From assembly GCF_030380735.1 (NCBI RefSeq), contig NZ_JAUDRZ010000003.1, positions 248,001-312,000 of the forward strand: 64,000 nucleotides of DNA, written 5' to 3'. The notes under the pieces were generated by a model, which was not told the DNA's origin, made no database searches, and saw nothing but the letters and a program-made list of their open reading frames with translations. Source of the DNA: Rhizobium sp. S152 (GTDB lineage: Bacteria > Pseudomonadota > Alphaproteobacteria > Rhizobiales > Rhizobiaceae). Positions 24,689 through 33,411 of the stretch are shown here, one piece after another. The position numbers were made by a program, and so were the translations under genes. Positions within the stretch are counted from its first letter, which is position 1. Each line of letters starts with the position of its first letter.

Positions 24689-25830
24689 ACGGCCTCCCGT
24701 TCGCGCACGGAAATCTCCAGACGCTTGCCATCGACGCCGAACAGGTGGGCGCGGCTTTCGGTGAAGCCGAGGTTGATCATGCCGTCGATCGCGGTATCGG
24801 CACTCTCGCCGGCGTGCTGGCGCATGACGATCTTCACCGACTGGTCGTCGATGAGATGGCAGGTGACGAAGCGGTCGGCGCCATAGGTCTCGATGCGCGA
24901 GATGCGCGCCGGCAGGCCCGTCTTGCCCGGGTGCAGGTCTTCCGCGCGGATGCCGAGCGTCGCCGGCCCGCTTGCATTCGCTGGTGCCTCCATGCCGAAT
25001 TCCCGGCCGAAGGCCGCGATGCGACCGATGGAAGTGATCTCGACCGGCAGGAGATTGATCGACGGTGTGCCGATGAAGCGCGCGACGGTCAGCGTCGCCG
25101 GCCGCTGGTAGAGTTCGTCCGGCGTGCCCAGCTGCTCGATCCGGCCTTCCGACATCAGCGCGATGCGGTCGGACATCGTCATGGCTTCGATCTGGTCATG
25201 GGTGACGTAGATGAAGGTGGCGCCGAGCCGGCGGTGCAGACCCGTGAGCTCCTCGCGCATATGGGCGCGCAGCTTGGCATCGAGGTTCGACAGCGGCTCG
25301 TCCATCAGGAAGGCAGCGGGCGAGCGCACCAGCGCGCGGGCAAGCGCCACGCGCTGCCGCTGGCCGCCGGAAAGCTGCGCTGGCTTGCGGTCGAGAAGAT
25401 GCGAGATCTGCAGCACCTCGGCGGCGTCGGTCACGGCCGCGTCGATCTCGCGCAGTATGTCGGCCTTGGCGGCGATGCGGCCGACAAGCGGCAGGCGGCC
25501 GGCCAGCGACAGGCGGCGCATCCTGAGCGGGGTCGCGATATTCTGGCGCACCGTCATGTGCGGATAGAGCGCGTAGGACTGGAACACCATCGCTAGATTG
25601 CGGTCGCTCGGGTCGGCGTCGGTCACGTCGCTGCTGCCGATCGAGACGCTGCCGCGGTCCGGCGTCTCAAGCCCGGCGATGATCCGCAGAAGCGTCGATT
25701 TCCCGCAACCCGACATGCCGACCAGCGACAGGAACTCGCCCGGGCGAATGGAAAGATCGATCCCTTTCAGGACGTCGTCGGCTCCGAAACCTTTTCCGAT
25801 ACCCGACAGTTCAAGCGATTGCGGCTGCAT
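24685..25830 (-). CDS. ABC transporter ATPase, UgpC/MalK type
   Basis: The 381-residue protein has Walker A GMSGCGKST, Q-loop AMVFQSYALYPHM, signature LSGGQRQRVALARAL, Walker B AFLMDEPLSNLD and the switch THDQ. A C-terminal MOP/TOBE-like domain of about 120 residues follows. An extra 15-20 residues between the Q-loop and the signature (SLAGRLPLVGRIAAKAD) are unusual for MalK/UgpC. It is the first gene of the operon, with AAGGAG upstream of the ATG, and the tandem Pho box ends 37 bp before its start codon. Confidence 0.92.
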   Translation of the reverse strand: MQPQSLELSGIGKGFGADDVLKGIDLSIRPGEFLSLVGMSGCGKSTLLRIIAGLETPDRGSVSIGSSDVTDADPSDRNLAMVFQSYALYPHMTVRQNIATPLRMRRLSLAGRLPLVGRIAAKADILREIDAAVTDAAEVLQISHLLDRKPAQLSGGQRQRVALARALVRSPAAFLMDEPLSNLDAKLRAHMREELTGLHRRLGATFIYVTHDQIEAMTMSDRIALMSEGRIEQLGTPDELYQRPATLTVARFIGTPSINLLPVEITSIGRIAAFGREFGMEAPANASGPATLGIRAEDLHPGKTGLPARISRIETYGADRFVTCHLIDDQSVKIVMRQHAGESADTAIDGMINLGFTESRAHLFGVDGKRLEISVREREAV

Positions 25831-25867
25831 ACGGCACTCCTTTTCGGGGAGCGTATGGAAGCGCCAC

Positions 25868-25907
25868 GTGACAGCGGGACGACAGTTTTGAGAAAGTTAG
25901 GTTACAG
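25868..25907 (-). promoter_or_regulatory. Tandem Pho box (PhoB-binding repeats)
   Basis: Read leftward, four 7-bp elements occur with exact 11-bp spacing: CTGTAAC, CTTTCTC, CTGTCGT and CTGTCAC, separated by CTAA, AAAA and CCCG. The last two match the established PhoB consensus CTGTCAT-N4-CTGTCAT at 12 of 14 positions, and the first two are a weaker second box. It lies immediately upstream of the UgpC-like ATPase, so phosphate-starvation control of the whole importer and phosphodiesterase run is expected. Confidence 0.8.
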
Positions 25908-26065
25908 TCCGGTGACGGGTATCGAACGATCCGCCACATATGCATGGAGCGCGTGGCAGTTATGCCTTGCCTCATCGCCATAGCAGCGCCATTTAACTGT
26001 CATATCTGATCGGCCTAAAATAACAACAGACGCTGCGGCCCTTGGGCACGCGCGAGGAGACCGTC

Positions 26066-26344
26066 GTGCAAGACATTTCCAAGACTTTGAGTGAAATGAC
26101 CATCAAGGAGCGGACAAGCCTCCTCGATACCGTCGCGGACGCGCTCGAGGCGGTCGCCGAAGAGGCCGAGGACGAAGGCGACGCGCTCTTCGTATCGAAC
26201 TCCATGTGCGTCGCCAACACGATCCGCGGCATGTGCGGCGATCTCTCGCCCCGCGACCTTGCGGCCGCGGAACTGCTGATGGAACAGGGAATCATGCTCG
26301 TCCATCAGTTCTCGACCCGCAAGCATCTTTCCAAGCTTCACTAG
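26066..26344 (+). CDS. Small acidic hypothetical protein
   Basis: The 92-residue protein probably starts at GTG 26066, which has GAGGAG eight bases upstream; an in-frame TTG at 26042 is the alternative. It appears largely alpha-helical, with a Glu/Asp-rich helix ADALEAVAEEAEDEGDALF and a C-terminal helix AAAELLMEQGIMLVHQF. Two cysteines (SMCVAN, GMCGDL) lie in the middle. I see no recognised domain. It is divergent from the Pho-controlled operon, but its own control cannot be read. Confidence 0.65.
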   Translation: MQDISKTLSEMTIKERTSLLDTVADALEAVAEEAEDEGDALFVSNSMCVANTIRGMCGDLSPRDLAAAELLMEQGIMLVHQFSTRKHLSKLH

Positions 26345-26438
26345 CTCGAATACCCATTCCAAGGTCCTAAACCGTGCCGCGGTGACCGTGGCGGAAGGTC
26401 CGTTTTCGTACGGATATCGGCTGGGTAAGGTGTCATTA

Positions 26439-26479
26439 ACCTCCGTTAGAAATCATGCATATGCATACATAACGGAGGT
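26439..26479 (+). promoter_or_regulatory. Hairpin that would mask the Shine-Dalgarno of the following small gene
   Basis: ACCTCCGTTA (26439-26448) pairs perfectly over 10 bp with TAACGGAGGT (26470-26479), and the right arm contains the GGAGG of the gene starting at 26483. The loop holds a perfect 12-bp palindrome, ATGCATATGCAT (26455-26466). In RNA this would close the ribosome-binding site in an AU-rich-looped stem, as in RNA thermometers; in DNA it could be a dyad operator. Which applies is not decidable from sequence. Confidence 0.6.
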
Positions 26480-26482
26480 CAC

Positions 26483-26674
26483 ATGTCGCAACTTCATTTG
26501 ATTGATCACCTCGATGCCGCAAGAATGCTCGCGGAGCGGGGAGATCGTCCATTCTTGGCCTATCTCATCAGGATGGCAAAGGATGAGGCGCTTGGCGTGC
26601 GGTATCATGAGGCCGAATGCCCGACCTCGCCTGCGGACGATATGATAAGCGTGATGCAGGGCTCGGCGGGCTGA
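26483..26674 (+). CDS. Small hypothetical protein with structured leader
   Basis: This 63-residue protein has an excellent ribosome-binding site (CGGAGG) and starts MSQLHLIDHLDAARMLAERG. The first ~45 residues look alpha-helical (RPFLAYLIRMAKDEALG) and the C-terminus is flexible. It has no signal peptide or membrane segment. No family is recognised. Its Shine-Dalgarno lies in a perfect 10-bp stem, so its synthesis may be controlled by temperature, a small RNA or a repressor. Confidence 0.65.
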   Translation: MSQLHLIDHLDAARMLAERGDRPFLAYLIRMAKDEALGVRYHEAECPTSPADDMISVMQGSAG

Positions 26675-26698
26675 CCTGCGTTGCCCGCGTCGACGCAT

Positions 26699-28297
26699 TT
26701 ATGTGAATGACGCGGCGAGGTGATCGGCGAGACGCAGCGCGAAGGCGACGGCTGGCAGCGTGGGATTTGCCTGGCCTGATGTGGGAAATATGGAACTTCC
26801 CGCGACGAAGAGATTTCGCAGGTCGTGCACCCGGCAATCCTTGTCGACGATACCGGTACGGGCGGTTGCGGACATGGGTGTCAGCCCAATCTGATGGTAG
26901 CCGTCAAGCGCCTGGGTGTTTATCCAATCCTCCAGGCTCTCTCTCGGTTTGAGCATGCTCAGCCGCCCTTCGCCATTTCGTCGCAGCCGTGCATCCATCG
27001 CCTCATGCGCCCGAACAACGGATGTGAAGTCCTCGCCGCGGTAGCGAAAATCGACATCAAGGCGCCTGCAGCCGTTCTCGTCGCGCCGATCGCTCAGCGT
27101 TACCCGGCTTCGGGCATTCGGCAATTGTTCGGCATGATAGCGCAGCAGGTAGGTGTTGGTCGGGCTGATCAACCTCGATTGGGGCGCGTCCCCCGGCATG
27201 GCCTTTCGCCAGGCCATGCGAGAGCCCTCGGCTAAAGTGCGCCAGGGGTTGGCGACCGCGTTTCGAAGATGATCCGCCATTACGCCCTTCGCCGAGAGCG
27301 AATGGCGCCGCGTGGGGTGGCGAATGTCGGCGATCGCATGGCGCAGGAGATGCAGCAGGGACCCCGCGCCGTTGCCGGGAATGACCTCGTCGGGTCGCGG
27401 GCTGTCTGGCCAGAAGACGATGTTTGCCAGCGCAAGCCGCTGCTGCGTGGCATCGCTCGGCTGCAGCCGGTTACGGAAGACCGTGCCCGTTCGCGAGAGC
27501 TTGAAGAAGTAGCGTTCCGCGGCCTGCGCGGTGGTAAAGCTGACGGTCGCGATCTGCCCCGTCAGATGACCCATGTAATTGCGGCCGAGCGGTCCGTCGG
27601 TTCCGCCGAACATGCGTTGATGGGACAGCTGGGTTTCCATCAGCAACCGCGCATTCTCGCGTCCGCCGGCCGCGAGCACGAAGGCGGGTGCCTCGACGAC
27701 ATGGCGGGTACCGTGAACCATGCATTCCAGTGCCGTTATCGCCGCGTGCTCAGGGTCGACCTTGAGATCGGTGACCGTGCAATCCCGGATGATCGCGATA
27801 TTGCACATGTCCCGCAGGCTGAGGCGATGGGCGCGCGCCGTGTTGCGCAGGCGTGCCCAGGTCTCCAACGAGTTCGCCGCGCCGGTGGCGGCGGCCCTAT
27901 CATTGGGCTCCAGATCGGCCGTCAGCATATGCCGTGCCGGTTCGTAATACCGCCTGAGTTCTTCATGGCCGATCGGCCAGCTTGCCTCCGGCACATGGTC
28001 GCGCCGGGCGAAATCGATGTCATCGAGCTCGACGCAGCGTCCGCCCCAACGTAGCGAGGCGCCACCGACCGCACGCACCACCGTCTGCTCCGAATGACCA
28101 TGATATTCAGGATCGAAATGCGCGAGCGCGGACAATGCCTGCGCCCTGGTCGTGCGCCACTGCCGCCCGGATTCCAAAATGATGACACGCGTGCCTTGAC
28201 GGGCGAGCGAAATCGCCAGCGACAGGCCAACCGGTCCCGCGCCGACGATGCAGATCTGACCCCAGTTCTCCGGAAGCCCGGCCAGCTCAGTAAACAT
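26699..28297 (-). CDS. GMC-family FAD-dependent oxidoreductase
   Basis: The 532-residue enzyme has an N-terminal Rossmann FAD-binding motif (ICIVGAGPVGLSLAISLARQG with ESG at the strand 2 end). The middle is a substrate-binding region, and a typical GMC C-terminal block includes CRVHDLRNLFVAGSSIFPTSG followed by QANPTLPAVAFALRLADHL. It lacks a twin-arginine or Sec signal. GMC enzymes oxidise alcohols, sugars or sterols; rhizobial relatives include sugar and inositol-type dehydrogenases. No partner cytochrome or gamma subunit is adjacent, and the substrate is unknown. Confidence 0.88.
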   Translation of the reverse strand: MFTELAGLPENWGQICIVGAGPVGLSLAISLARQGTRVIILESGRQWRTTRAQALSALAHFDPEYHGHSEQTVVRAVGGASLRWGGRCVELDDIDFARRDHVPEASWPIGHEELRRYYEPARHMLTADLEPNDRAAATGAANSLETWARLRNTARAHRLSLRDMCNIAIIRDCTVTDLKVDPEHAAITALECMVHGTRHVVEAPAFVLAAGGRENARLLMETQLSHQRMFGGTDGPLGRNYMGHLTGQIATVSFTTAQAAERYFFKLSRTGTVFRNRLQPSDATQQRLALANIVFWPDSPRPDEVIPGNGAGSLLHLLRHAIADIRHPTRRHSLSAKGVMADHLRNAVANPWRTLAEGSRMAWRKAMPGDAPQSRLISPTNTYLLRYHAEQLPNARSRVTLSDRRDENGCRRLDVDFRYRGEDFTSVVRAHEAMDARLRRNGEGRLSMLKPRESLEDWINTQALDGYHQIGLTPMSATARTGIVDKDCRVHDLRNLFVAGSSIFPTSGQANPTLPAVAFALRLADHLAASFT

Positions 28298-28435
28298 CCG
28301 TGATGATACCCTTCCCCATCAGGCAACATCAGCAGAACTGGCACAACGCACGATGGTTCCCGTCAAAACACTCTTTCGTTGCATTTCATCGCGCGGAAAA
28401 AGTGCTGCGCTCGGGAGGCGACCGGTCCGGAATTC

Positions 28436-30541
28436 TCAACGCTGGCCGCGAGCCACGTCCGTCGGCGACAGCAATGCGCCGATTTCGGAGGAGGGCAGGG
28501 GTTTGGAAAACAGGAAGCCCTGCAGATATTCGCAGCCGGCCGTCGCCAGAAACTGCATCTGCTCCTCGGTCTCCACACCTTCCGCCACCACTTCCAGCTC
28601 AAGGATTTTGCCGAGCGATATGATTGCCGACGTCAGGGCCATGTCGCCACTGTCTCCGGGAATGTCCGCGATGAACGAACGGTCGATCTTGAGGCGCGAG
28701 ATCGGGAAGCGCTTCAGGGTGCTCAGGCTCGAATAGCCGGTCCCGAAGTCGTCGATCGACAGGTTGACGCCCAGCCGTTTCAGCTCGTGCATGCGCGCGA
28801 TCGCGCCCTCGACATCCCGCATGATCAGGCTCTCGGTCACTTCAAGCTCCAACCACTGGGGATCCAGGCCGGATTGCTCCAGCGCCGCCGCGACATGGTC
28901 GACGAGACCCGCTTCCTGGAATTGTCTGGCGGACACATTGACCGCGACGCTGCACGGTGCGAGGCCGAGATCCTGCCACCGGCGGGCCTGCCGGCAAGCC
29001 TCCATAAGCACGAACTCGCCGATCGGAACGATCAGCCCGGTTTCCTCGGCGAGTGGAATAAAGGACCCGGGCGGCAGCAAGCCTTTTTGCGGGTGCTGCC
29101 ACCTGACCAGCGCTTCCATGCCGGTGACAGCGCCGGTATTCATGCTCTTCTGCGGCTGGTAGTGGATCACGAATTCCTGCCGCTCCACGGCGCGGCGCAA
29201 CTCGTCGATGGTCGCCAGCTTGGTGCGCGCCTCCGCGGCCATCGAGGGGCTGAAGATCTGGATGCCGTTGCGTCCGGCATCCTTGACGCGATAGAGCGCC
29301 ATGTCGGCGTTGGCGAAGAGTTCGGAAGCGGTATCGCCATGCTGCGCGAAGAACGCGACGCCGATGCTGCAGGTCGTGAGAATCTCGACACCGCCAACGA
29401 CCAGCCGCTGGGATACGGTCGTGAGGATCGTCCGCAAGGTCTCCATGGCTTCGTCGGCATTGCCGAGCACCACGACGAACTCGTCGCCGCCGATGCGCGA
29501 CAGGATGTCTTCCGGGCCAAGCAGCGAAGAGATGCGCCGTGCGACCACTTTCAGAAGCTCGTCGCCGGCGCCATGGCCGAGGCTGTCATTCACCAGCTTG
29601 AAATTGTCGAGATCGAGAAAGGCGACGGCCAAGGATTGCTGTTGCGCCGCGGCGCTCTTCAGCATCGCGTCCAGCTTGCGGTCGAGCAGGCTTCGGTTCG
29701 GCAGGCCGGTCAGGATGTCGTGCTCGGCGAGGAAAGCGATGTGCGCGATGTCGCGATGGCGGTCGATCGCAATTCCGATCGTCTGGGCGACACCGAGCAG
29801 AAACTCCCGAAGGCCGGCTTCCGCCAGTGCCGCCGCCGATACCGCGAGCACGCCATGCCTGCCACCGTCGCGGGAGAAGATCGGAAACTGGACGCAGCCG
29901 TCGTCGACCGGTTCACCCTCGCGATCGTCCAGAACGAACGTTATGGTCGCGCCGGGAAGAAGGCGCTGAAGCAGCGTCTGCCCGTCCTTCAGCAGGGAAT
30001 CGAACTCCATGCCCCGCGCGACGTCCTGCAGCAGCCGGGTCTGGGCGCTCATCAGTTCCTCGGCGCGCTTCCTGGCGGAGATATCCCGCGACGCCCCCAC
30101 GACGCCGATGACCGTGCCGTCGCGATCCCGCAGCGGAACGCGCGACATCATCAGCCAGCCTTGTCCCTTGAGCCTGCGTTCCTCTATGCCGAGGTCCGGT
30201 TCGCCCGATGCGATGACCTTGCTTTCCAGCGAGTCGATGTCGCGAGCGGCAACGCCCGGATGTATATCGGCATCGGTCAGGCCGACCATCTCGCGCATGT
30301 GGGAAAAGCCATTGTTCGCAACGATCGCCCGATTGGCGAACAGGAAGCGTCCCTTGGTGTCCTTGGCGTAGATGAAATCGGGCACATGATTGATCATGGC
30401 CTCCAGGCGTTCATACTGCTGCGAGAGCGCCAGATATTGCTGCTGGAGCGCTTCGAACGTCGCGGCACTCTCGCCATCGATCTCCGCGATATCCTGTGCT
30501 CCCGAAATCCTGCCCGCCGGTCGATCCATGTCGCTCTCCAC
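28436..30541 (-). CDS. PAS-GAF-GGDEF-EAL cyclic-di-GMP protein
   Basis: The 701-residue cytoplasmic protein begins with a short coiled coil ([23 protein letters not shown]). A PAS domain follows ([24 protein letters not shown] to [13 protein letters not shown]), then a degenerate GAF-like region. The diguanylate cyclase domain has intact [12 protein letters not shown], and the C-terminal phosphodiesterase domain has intact MEALVRW, VTESLIM and [10 protein letters not shown] motifs. Both catalytic signatures are present, so it could make or break c-di-GMP; such fusions usually work mainly one way. PAS input suggests redox, light or small-molecule sensing. It is followed in the same direction by a nucleotide cyclase. 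Confidence 0.93.
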   Translation of the reverse strand: MESDMDRPAGRISGAQDIAEIDGESAATFEALQQQYLALSQQYERLEAMINHVPDFIYAKDTKGRFLFANRAIVANNGFSHMREMVGLTDADIHPGVAARDIDSLESKVIASGEPDLGIEERRLKGQGWLMMSRVPLRDRDGTVIGVVGASRDISARKRAEELMSAQTRLLQDVARGMEFDSLLKDGQTLLQRLLPGATITFVLDDREGEPVDDGCVQFPIFSRDGGRHGVLAVSAAALAEAGLREFLLGVAQTIGIAIDRHRDIAHIAFLAEHDILTGLPNRSLLDRKLDAMLKSAAAQQQSLAVAFLDLDNFKLVNDSLGHGAGDELLKVVARRISSLLGPEDILSRIGGDEFVVVLGNADEAMETLRTILTTVSQRLVVGGVEILTTCSIGVAFFAQHGDTASELFANADMALYRVKDAGRNGIQIFSPSMAAEARTKLATIDELRRAVERQEFVIHYQPQKSMNTGAVTGMEALVRWQHPQKGLLPPGSFIPLAEETGLIVPIGEFVLMEACRQARRWQDLGLAPCSVAVNVSARQFQEAGLVDHVAAALEQSGLDPQWLELEVTESLIMRDVEGAIARMHELKRLGVNLSIDDFGTGYSSLSTLKRFPISRLKIDRSFIADIPGDSGDMALTSAIISLGKILELEVVAEGVETEEQMQFLATAGCEYLQGFLFSKPLPSSEIGALLSPTDVARGQR

Positions 30542-30613
30542 TCGCGACAGACCATAGGCATCCCCGGTTATTCAAGAATGAACGCGGTCGAGAGAAATTG
30601 CGGCACTGCAAAA

Positions 30614-31804
30614 TCAGTCTCTCCAGGCAAAGACATCCGCTGGTTTCGCTACCCCCCTCAGCGGGAATGTTCCCACCTGCCGGAATTTCTCCGGGACTTG
30701 CGCGGCAAAGGCGGCGGAGGCGAGCAGGCTGTGGCCGACCGTATCCGCAAGCTTCTCGATCCGCGCCGCCTCGTTGACCGCGCTGCCGATCGCCGTGAAA
30801 TCGAGGCGGCGGGAGGCGCCGACGTTGCCGTAGAAAACCTCGCCCACATGAAGGGCGATATCGGCAAGGATCGCCGGTTCGCCACGCTCGACCCGGCTCC
30901 GGTTCAGCGTTTCGGTTGCCCGCATGGCTGCCTGTGCCGCCGACAAAGCCCTCGCGCAGGCATCGGCGGGCTCACCGTTATCGACAGGGAAGATGGCGAG
31001 AACGCTATCCCCCATGAATTTCAGAACCTCGCCGCCGTGCTCTTCCACGGAATTGACGATGGCTTCGAAGCTCTCGTTCAGCCAGGTCACGATCCTGCCG
31101 GGCGCCCAGGCTTCGTTGAGCGAGGTGAAGTTCTTGAGATCGGCGAAGAGGATGGCGGCGTGAATCGCCTCGCCGCCGCCGCGTCGCGTCTCGCCCTTCA
31201 GGATGCGCCCGCTCGTTCGCGTGCCGGTATAGACGGCGAGCATGTCGGTGGCGACCCGCATGGCGGCAATCCGGGAGCAGACGAGCCCCAGCGCCGGCGT
31301 CAGCCTGTCGATCGCTGCGATTTGTTCGTCGGTGAAGCCGTTGGGTGCGTCGACGGCAAAGGAAATGCCGACGCCCTCAAGCGCGGTCTCGCCGGGAAAG
31401 GGAACGAGCTTCATGATGTAGTCGGTCGCGCCGAAAGCGGCCAGTTCGTCGAACAGCGGGAAGGAAACGGTGGACGTCCGCTCGGGCAGCCGCCAGCGGC
31501 CATGCAGGAGATCATTGGATAGCAGATAGAAGATCGGCGAGCGCTCGAACATTTCCTGCCCCGCTTCGCCATGCCCCTGCACCTCGGTGGAAAGGGACGT
31601 GTCCTTGAACCACACCACTGCGAAGCCCCGCTGCATCGGATCGATGGATGGCATGGCGACAGAAACACGTACCAGCGGATAGCCGAGAGCGAGAAGCCTC
31701 TCGACCAGCCCGCCGAGGATGTCCTCGATACCGTTCTCGGAAAGCCCTTCACCGATGATCCAGTCGATCAATCCATCGATTTCGCCGCGCTCGCTGCCTG
31801 TCAC
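30614..31804 (-). CDS. Class III adenylate/guanylate cyclase
   Basis: The 396-residue protein starts at GTG 31804 behind AAGGAG; an upstream reading to 31870 lacks such a site. The N-terminal ~200 residues are a sensor region of unknown type found with rhizobial cyclases. The C-terminal catalytic domain has metal aspartates in ILFADLKNFTSLNE and KFMGDSVLAIFPV, and the GNVGASRRLDFTAIGSAVNEAARIE block typical of adenylate cyclases. It is 72 bp upstream, in transcription order, of the GGDEF/EAL gene, placing cAMP and c-di-GMP enzymes side by side. Confidence 0.9.
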   Translation of the reverse strand: MTGSERGEIDGLIDWIIGEGLSENGIEDILGGLVERLLALGYPLVRVSVAMPSIDPMQRGFAVVWFKDTSLSTEVQGHGEAGQEMFERSPIFYLLSNDLLHGRWRLPERTSTVSFPLFDELAAFGATDYIMKLVPFPGETALEGVGISFAVDAPNGFTDEQIAAIDRLTPALGLVCSRIAAMRVATDMLAVYTGTRTSGRILKGETRRGGGEAIHAAILFADLKNFTSLNEAWAPGRIVTWLNESFEAIVNSVEEHGGEVLKFMGDSVLAIFPVDNGEPADACARALSAAQAAMRATETLNRSRVERGEPAILADIALHVGEVFYGNVGASRRLDFTAIGSAVNEAARIEKLADTVGHSLLASAAFAAQVPEKFRQVGTFPLRGVAKPADVFAWRD

Positions 31805-31956
31805 GCCTTGCTCCTTGCGACCTTCGTCAGGTGATCCGGATCTCCGGTCACGATAGCACAGTCCGGCCACATGCGCCGCCGGTGCGGCGCGGCGATCGCC
31901 ATAGTGCCGCCACAGACTTCAGTCCAATCTCGCTTGGAATACAAGCGGATGATGAA

Positions 31957-32568
31957 ATGAGAGTCCTGGTTCTATTGGCGACCATCCTGTTGCTGGCCGC
32001 GCTTCCGGCGCGGGCGCAGGTTTACGGGCCGTATGACGGATATGACGACTATGGTGGTTATAGCTATGACGATCCCTACGGGGCCTATCCACCACCGCCC
32101 GATTACGGTCCGCCGCCGGACTATCGCGAGCCTATGCCGCAGCGCCGCCAACCGTCAACGCGGGCGGGCAGGGGCACCATCGTCATCGCCACCCGCGCCC
32201 ACACCCTGATCTACACGACGCCTCGGGGCGAAGAGATCGCCTATCCCATTGCTGTCGGACGCGAAGGCAAGCAGTGGTACGGCACGACGCGGGTGGTGTC
32301 GAAGCGCGAGCATCCCGAATGGCGCCCGACACCCAGCATGCGCCAGAAAAACCCGAGACTTCCCGCGGTCGTCAGACCCGGCCCTTCCAACCCGCTCGGC
32401 ACCCGCGCTATCTATCTCGCCGACGGACTTTTGCGCATCCACGGCACGAACGATCCGTCGTCTATCGGCAAGAACGCGTCGAGCGGATGCTTCCGCATGT
32501 ACCGGGAGGACGTCGAGCAGCTTTATGAGATGGTCCAGCCGGGAACCCGCGTCATCGTCCATCGATGA
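31957..32568 (+). CDS. L,D-transpeptidase (YkuD family)
   Basis: The 203-residue exported protein has a signal peptide (MRVLVLLATILLLAALPARAQ). A Tyr/Asp/Pro-rich low-complexity linker of about 55 residues (GYDDYGGYSYDDPYG, PPPPDYGPPPDYREP) follows, and then a YkuD domain. The catalytic block is RIHGTNDPSSIGKNASSGCFRM with nucleophile Cys178. The enzyme class forms 3-3 peptidoglycan crosslinks or attaches proteins to peptidoglycan. The start at 31957 is chosen because the signal peptide begins there. It stands alone, divergent from the cyclase. Confidence 0.92.
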   Translation: MRVLVLLATILLLAALPARAQVYGPYDGYDDYGGYSYDDPYGAYPPPPDYGPPPDYREPMPQRRQPSTRAGRGTIVIATRAHTLIYTTPRGEEIAYPIAVGREGKQWYGTTRVVSKREHPEWRPTPSMRQKNPRLPAVVRPGPSNPLGTRAIYLADGLLRIHGTNDPSSIGKNASSGCFRMYREDVEQLYEMVQPGTRVIVHR

Positions 32569-32660
32569 TCGCGCCGGCCTCGACCTTCCGGCGGATTTCA
32601 GCTAGTCGGGAGGACGACCTTTCCCGCCACCACGATTGATCTGGAGCAGAAGCAGAAAAG

Positions 32661-33308
32661 ATGTTGTCACCCAATCCCCTCGCGTCCCAAGCCTTTGATG
32701 CCTTCCTGTTCGACATGGATGGCACGATCCTCGATTCCAGCGCCGCGTCGGAACGCGTGTGGGGCGAGTGGGCGCGTGAACAGGGTATTCCGACGCCGCC
32801 CTATCACGGCAGGCGTGTCGAGGACACGATGGCGGACCTCAAGGATGCCGGGATCGACCCCGTAAGAGGCGCTGCGGAGGTCACGGCGCGGGAGCTGGTC
32901 GATCTCGAAGGTGTTGTGCCGATCCCCGGTGCCGTCGAATTTCTGTCCAAGCTGCCGCCGGAGCGGTGGGCGGTCGTCACCTCCGCGCCGCGCGAGCTTG
33001 CCCTGCGCCGCATCAAGGCGGCCGGCCTGCCGCTGCCGCCGACGCTGGTTTCGGCCGAGGACGTCACGACGGGCAAGCCGTCGCCGGATCCGTTCCTGGC
33101 CGGTGCCAGGAAGCTCGGCGTGGACCCGAGCCGCTGCCTCGTCTTCGAGGATGCCGATGCCGGCATCCGTGCCGGAGAAGCGGCGGGCTGCTCCGTTCTC
33201 GTCATTCTCCATACCGACAGCACGACCATGAAGGATCGCCCCGGCGTCGCCGATTACATCGGCATCCATCCGGAAGTCGTCGATGGCGCGCTTGTCCTGC
33301 GGCCGTAA
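32661..33308 (+). CDS. HAD-IA family hydrolase, sugar-phosphatase-like
   Basis: The 215-residue protein has HAD motif I FLFDMDGTILDSS, motif II VVTSAPR, motif III lysine in TGKPSPDPFL and motif IV VFEDADAGIRAG, with a helical cap between I and II. This is the pattern of YfbT/GPP1-like phosphatases acting on small sugar phosphates. It converges with the arabinoside transport operon, where a sugar phosphatase role would fit, but no direct link is visible. Confidence 0.9.
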   Translation: MLSPNPLASQAFDAFLFDMDGTILDSSAASERVWGEWAREQGIPTPPYHGRRVEDTMADLKDAGIDPVRGAAEVTARELVDLEGVVPIPGAVEFLSKLPPERWAVVTSAPRELALRRIKAAGLPLPPTLVSAEDVTTGKPSPDPFLAGARKLGVDPSRCLVFEDADAGIRAGEAAGCSVLVILHTDSTTMKDRPGVADYIGIHPEVVDGALVLRP

Positions 33309-33349
33309 GTCGTTCGGCTCTTAGGTAGCTGTGCGCCGGACAGTGCCAT

Positions 33350-33382
33350 AAAAATGCCCGCCGCGAGACCAGCGGCGGGCAT
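33350..33382 (-). terminator. Intrinsic terminator of the arabinoside transport operon
   Basis: ATGCCCGCCGC (33354-33364) and GCGGCGGGCAT (33372-33382) form an 11-bp stem. Read leftward it is followed by a T-run (A-run 33350-33354 on the plus strand). It ends the leftward transcript just after the binding-protein gene and also lies beyond the converging HAD gene. Confidence 0.88.
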
Positions 33383-33411
33383 CTGCTCTTCGGCTCGGGA
33401 GAGATTGAGCC

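Noticed and set aside
25997..26003. CTGTCAT half-site upstream of the small acidic gene, as a second Pho box
   Set aside because: No second half-site lies 11 bp to either side, so it is probably chance.
26423..26447. EcfG-type stress promoter upstream of the 63-codon gene
   Set aside because: GGGTA-N16-CGTT keeps only three of five bases of the upstream element; too weak to call.
28379..31522. A 1047-codon open frame on the plus strand opposite the GGDEF/EAL and cyclase genes
   Set aside because: It is the antisense reading of two well-identified GC-rich genes and encodes Arg/His-rich sequence without any domain.
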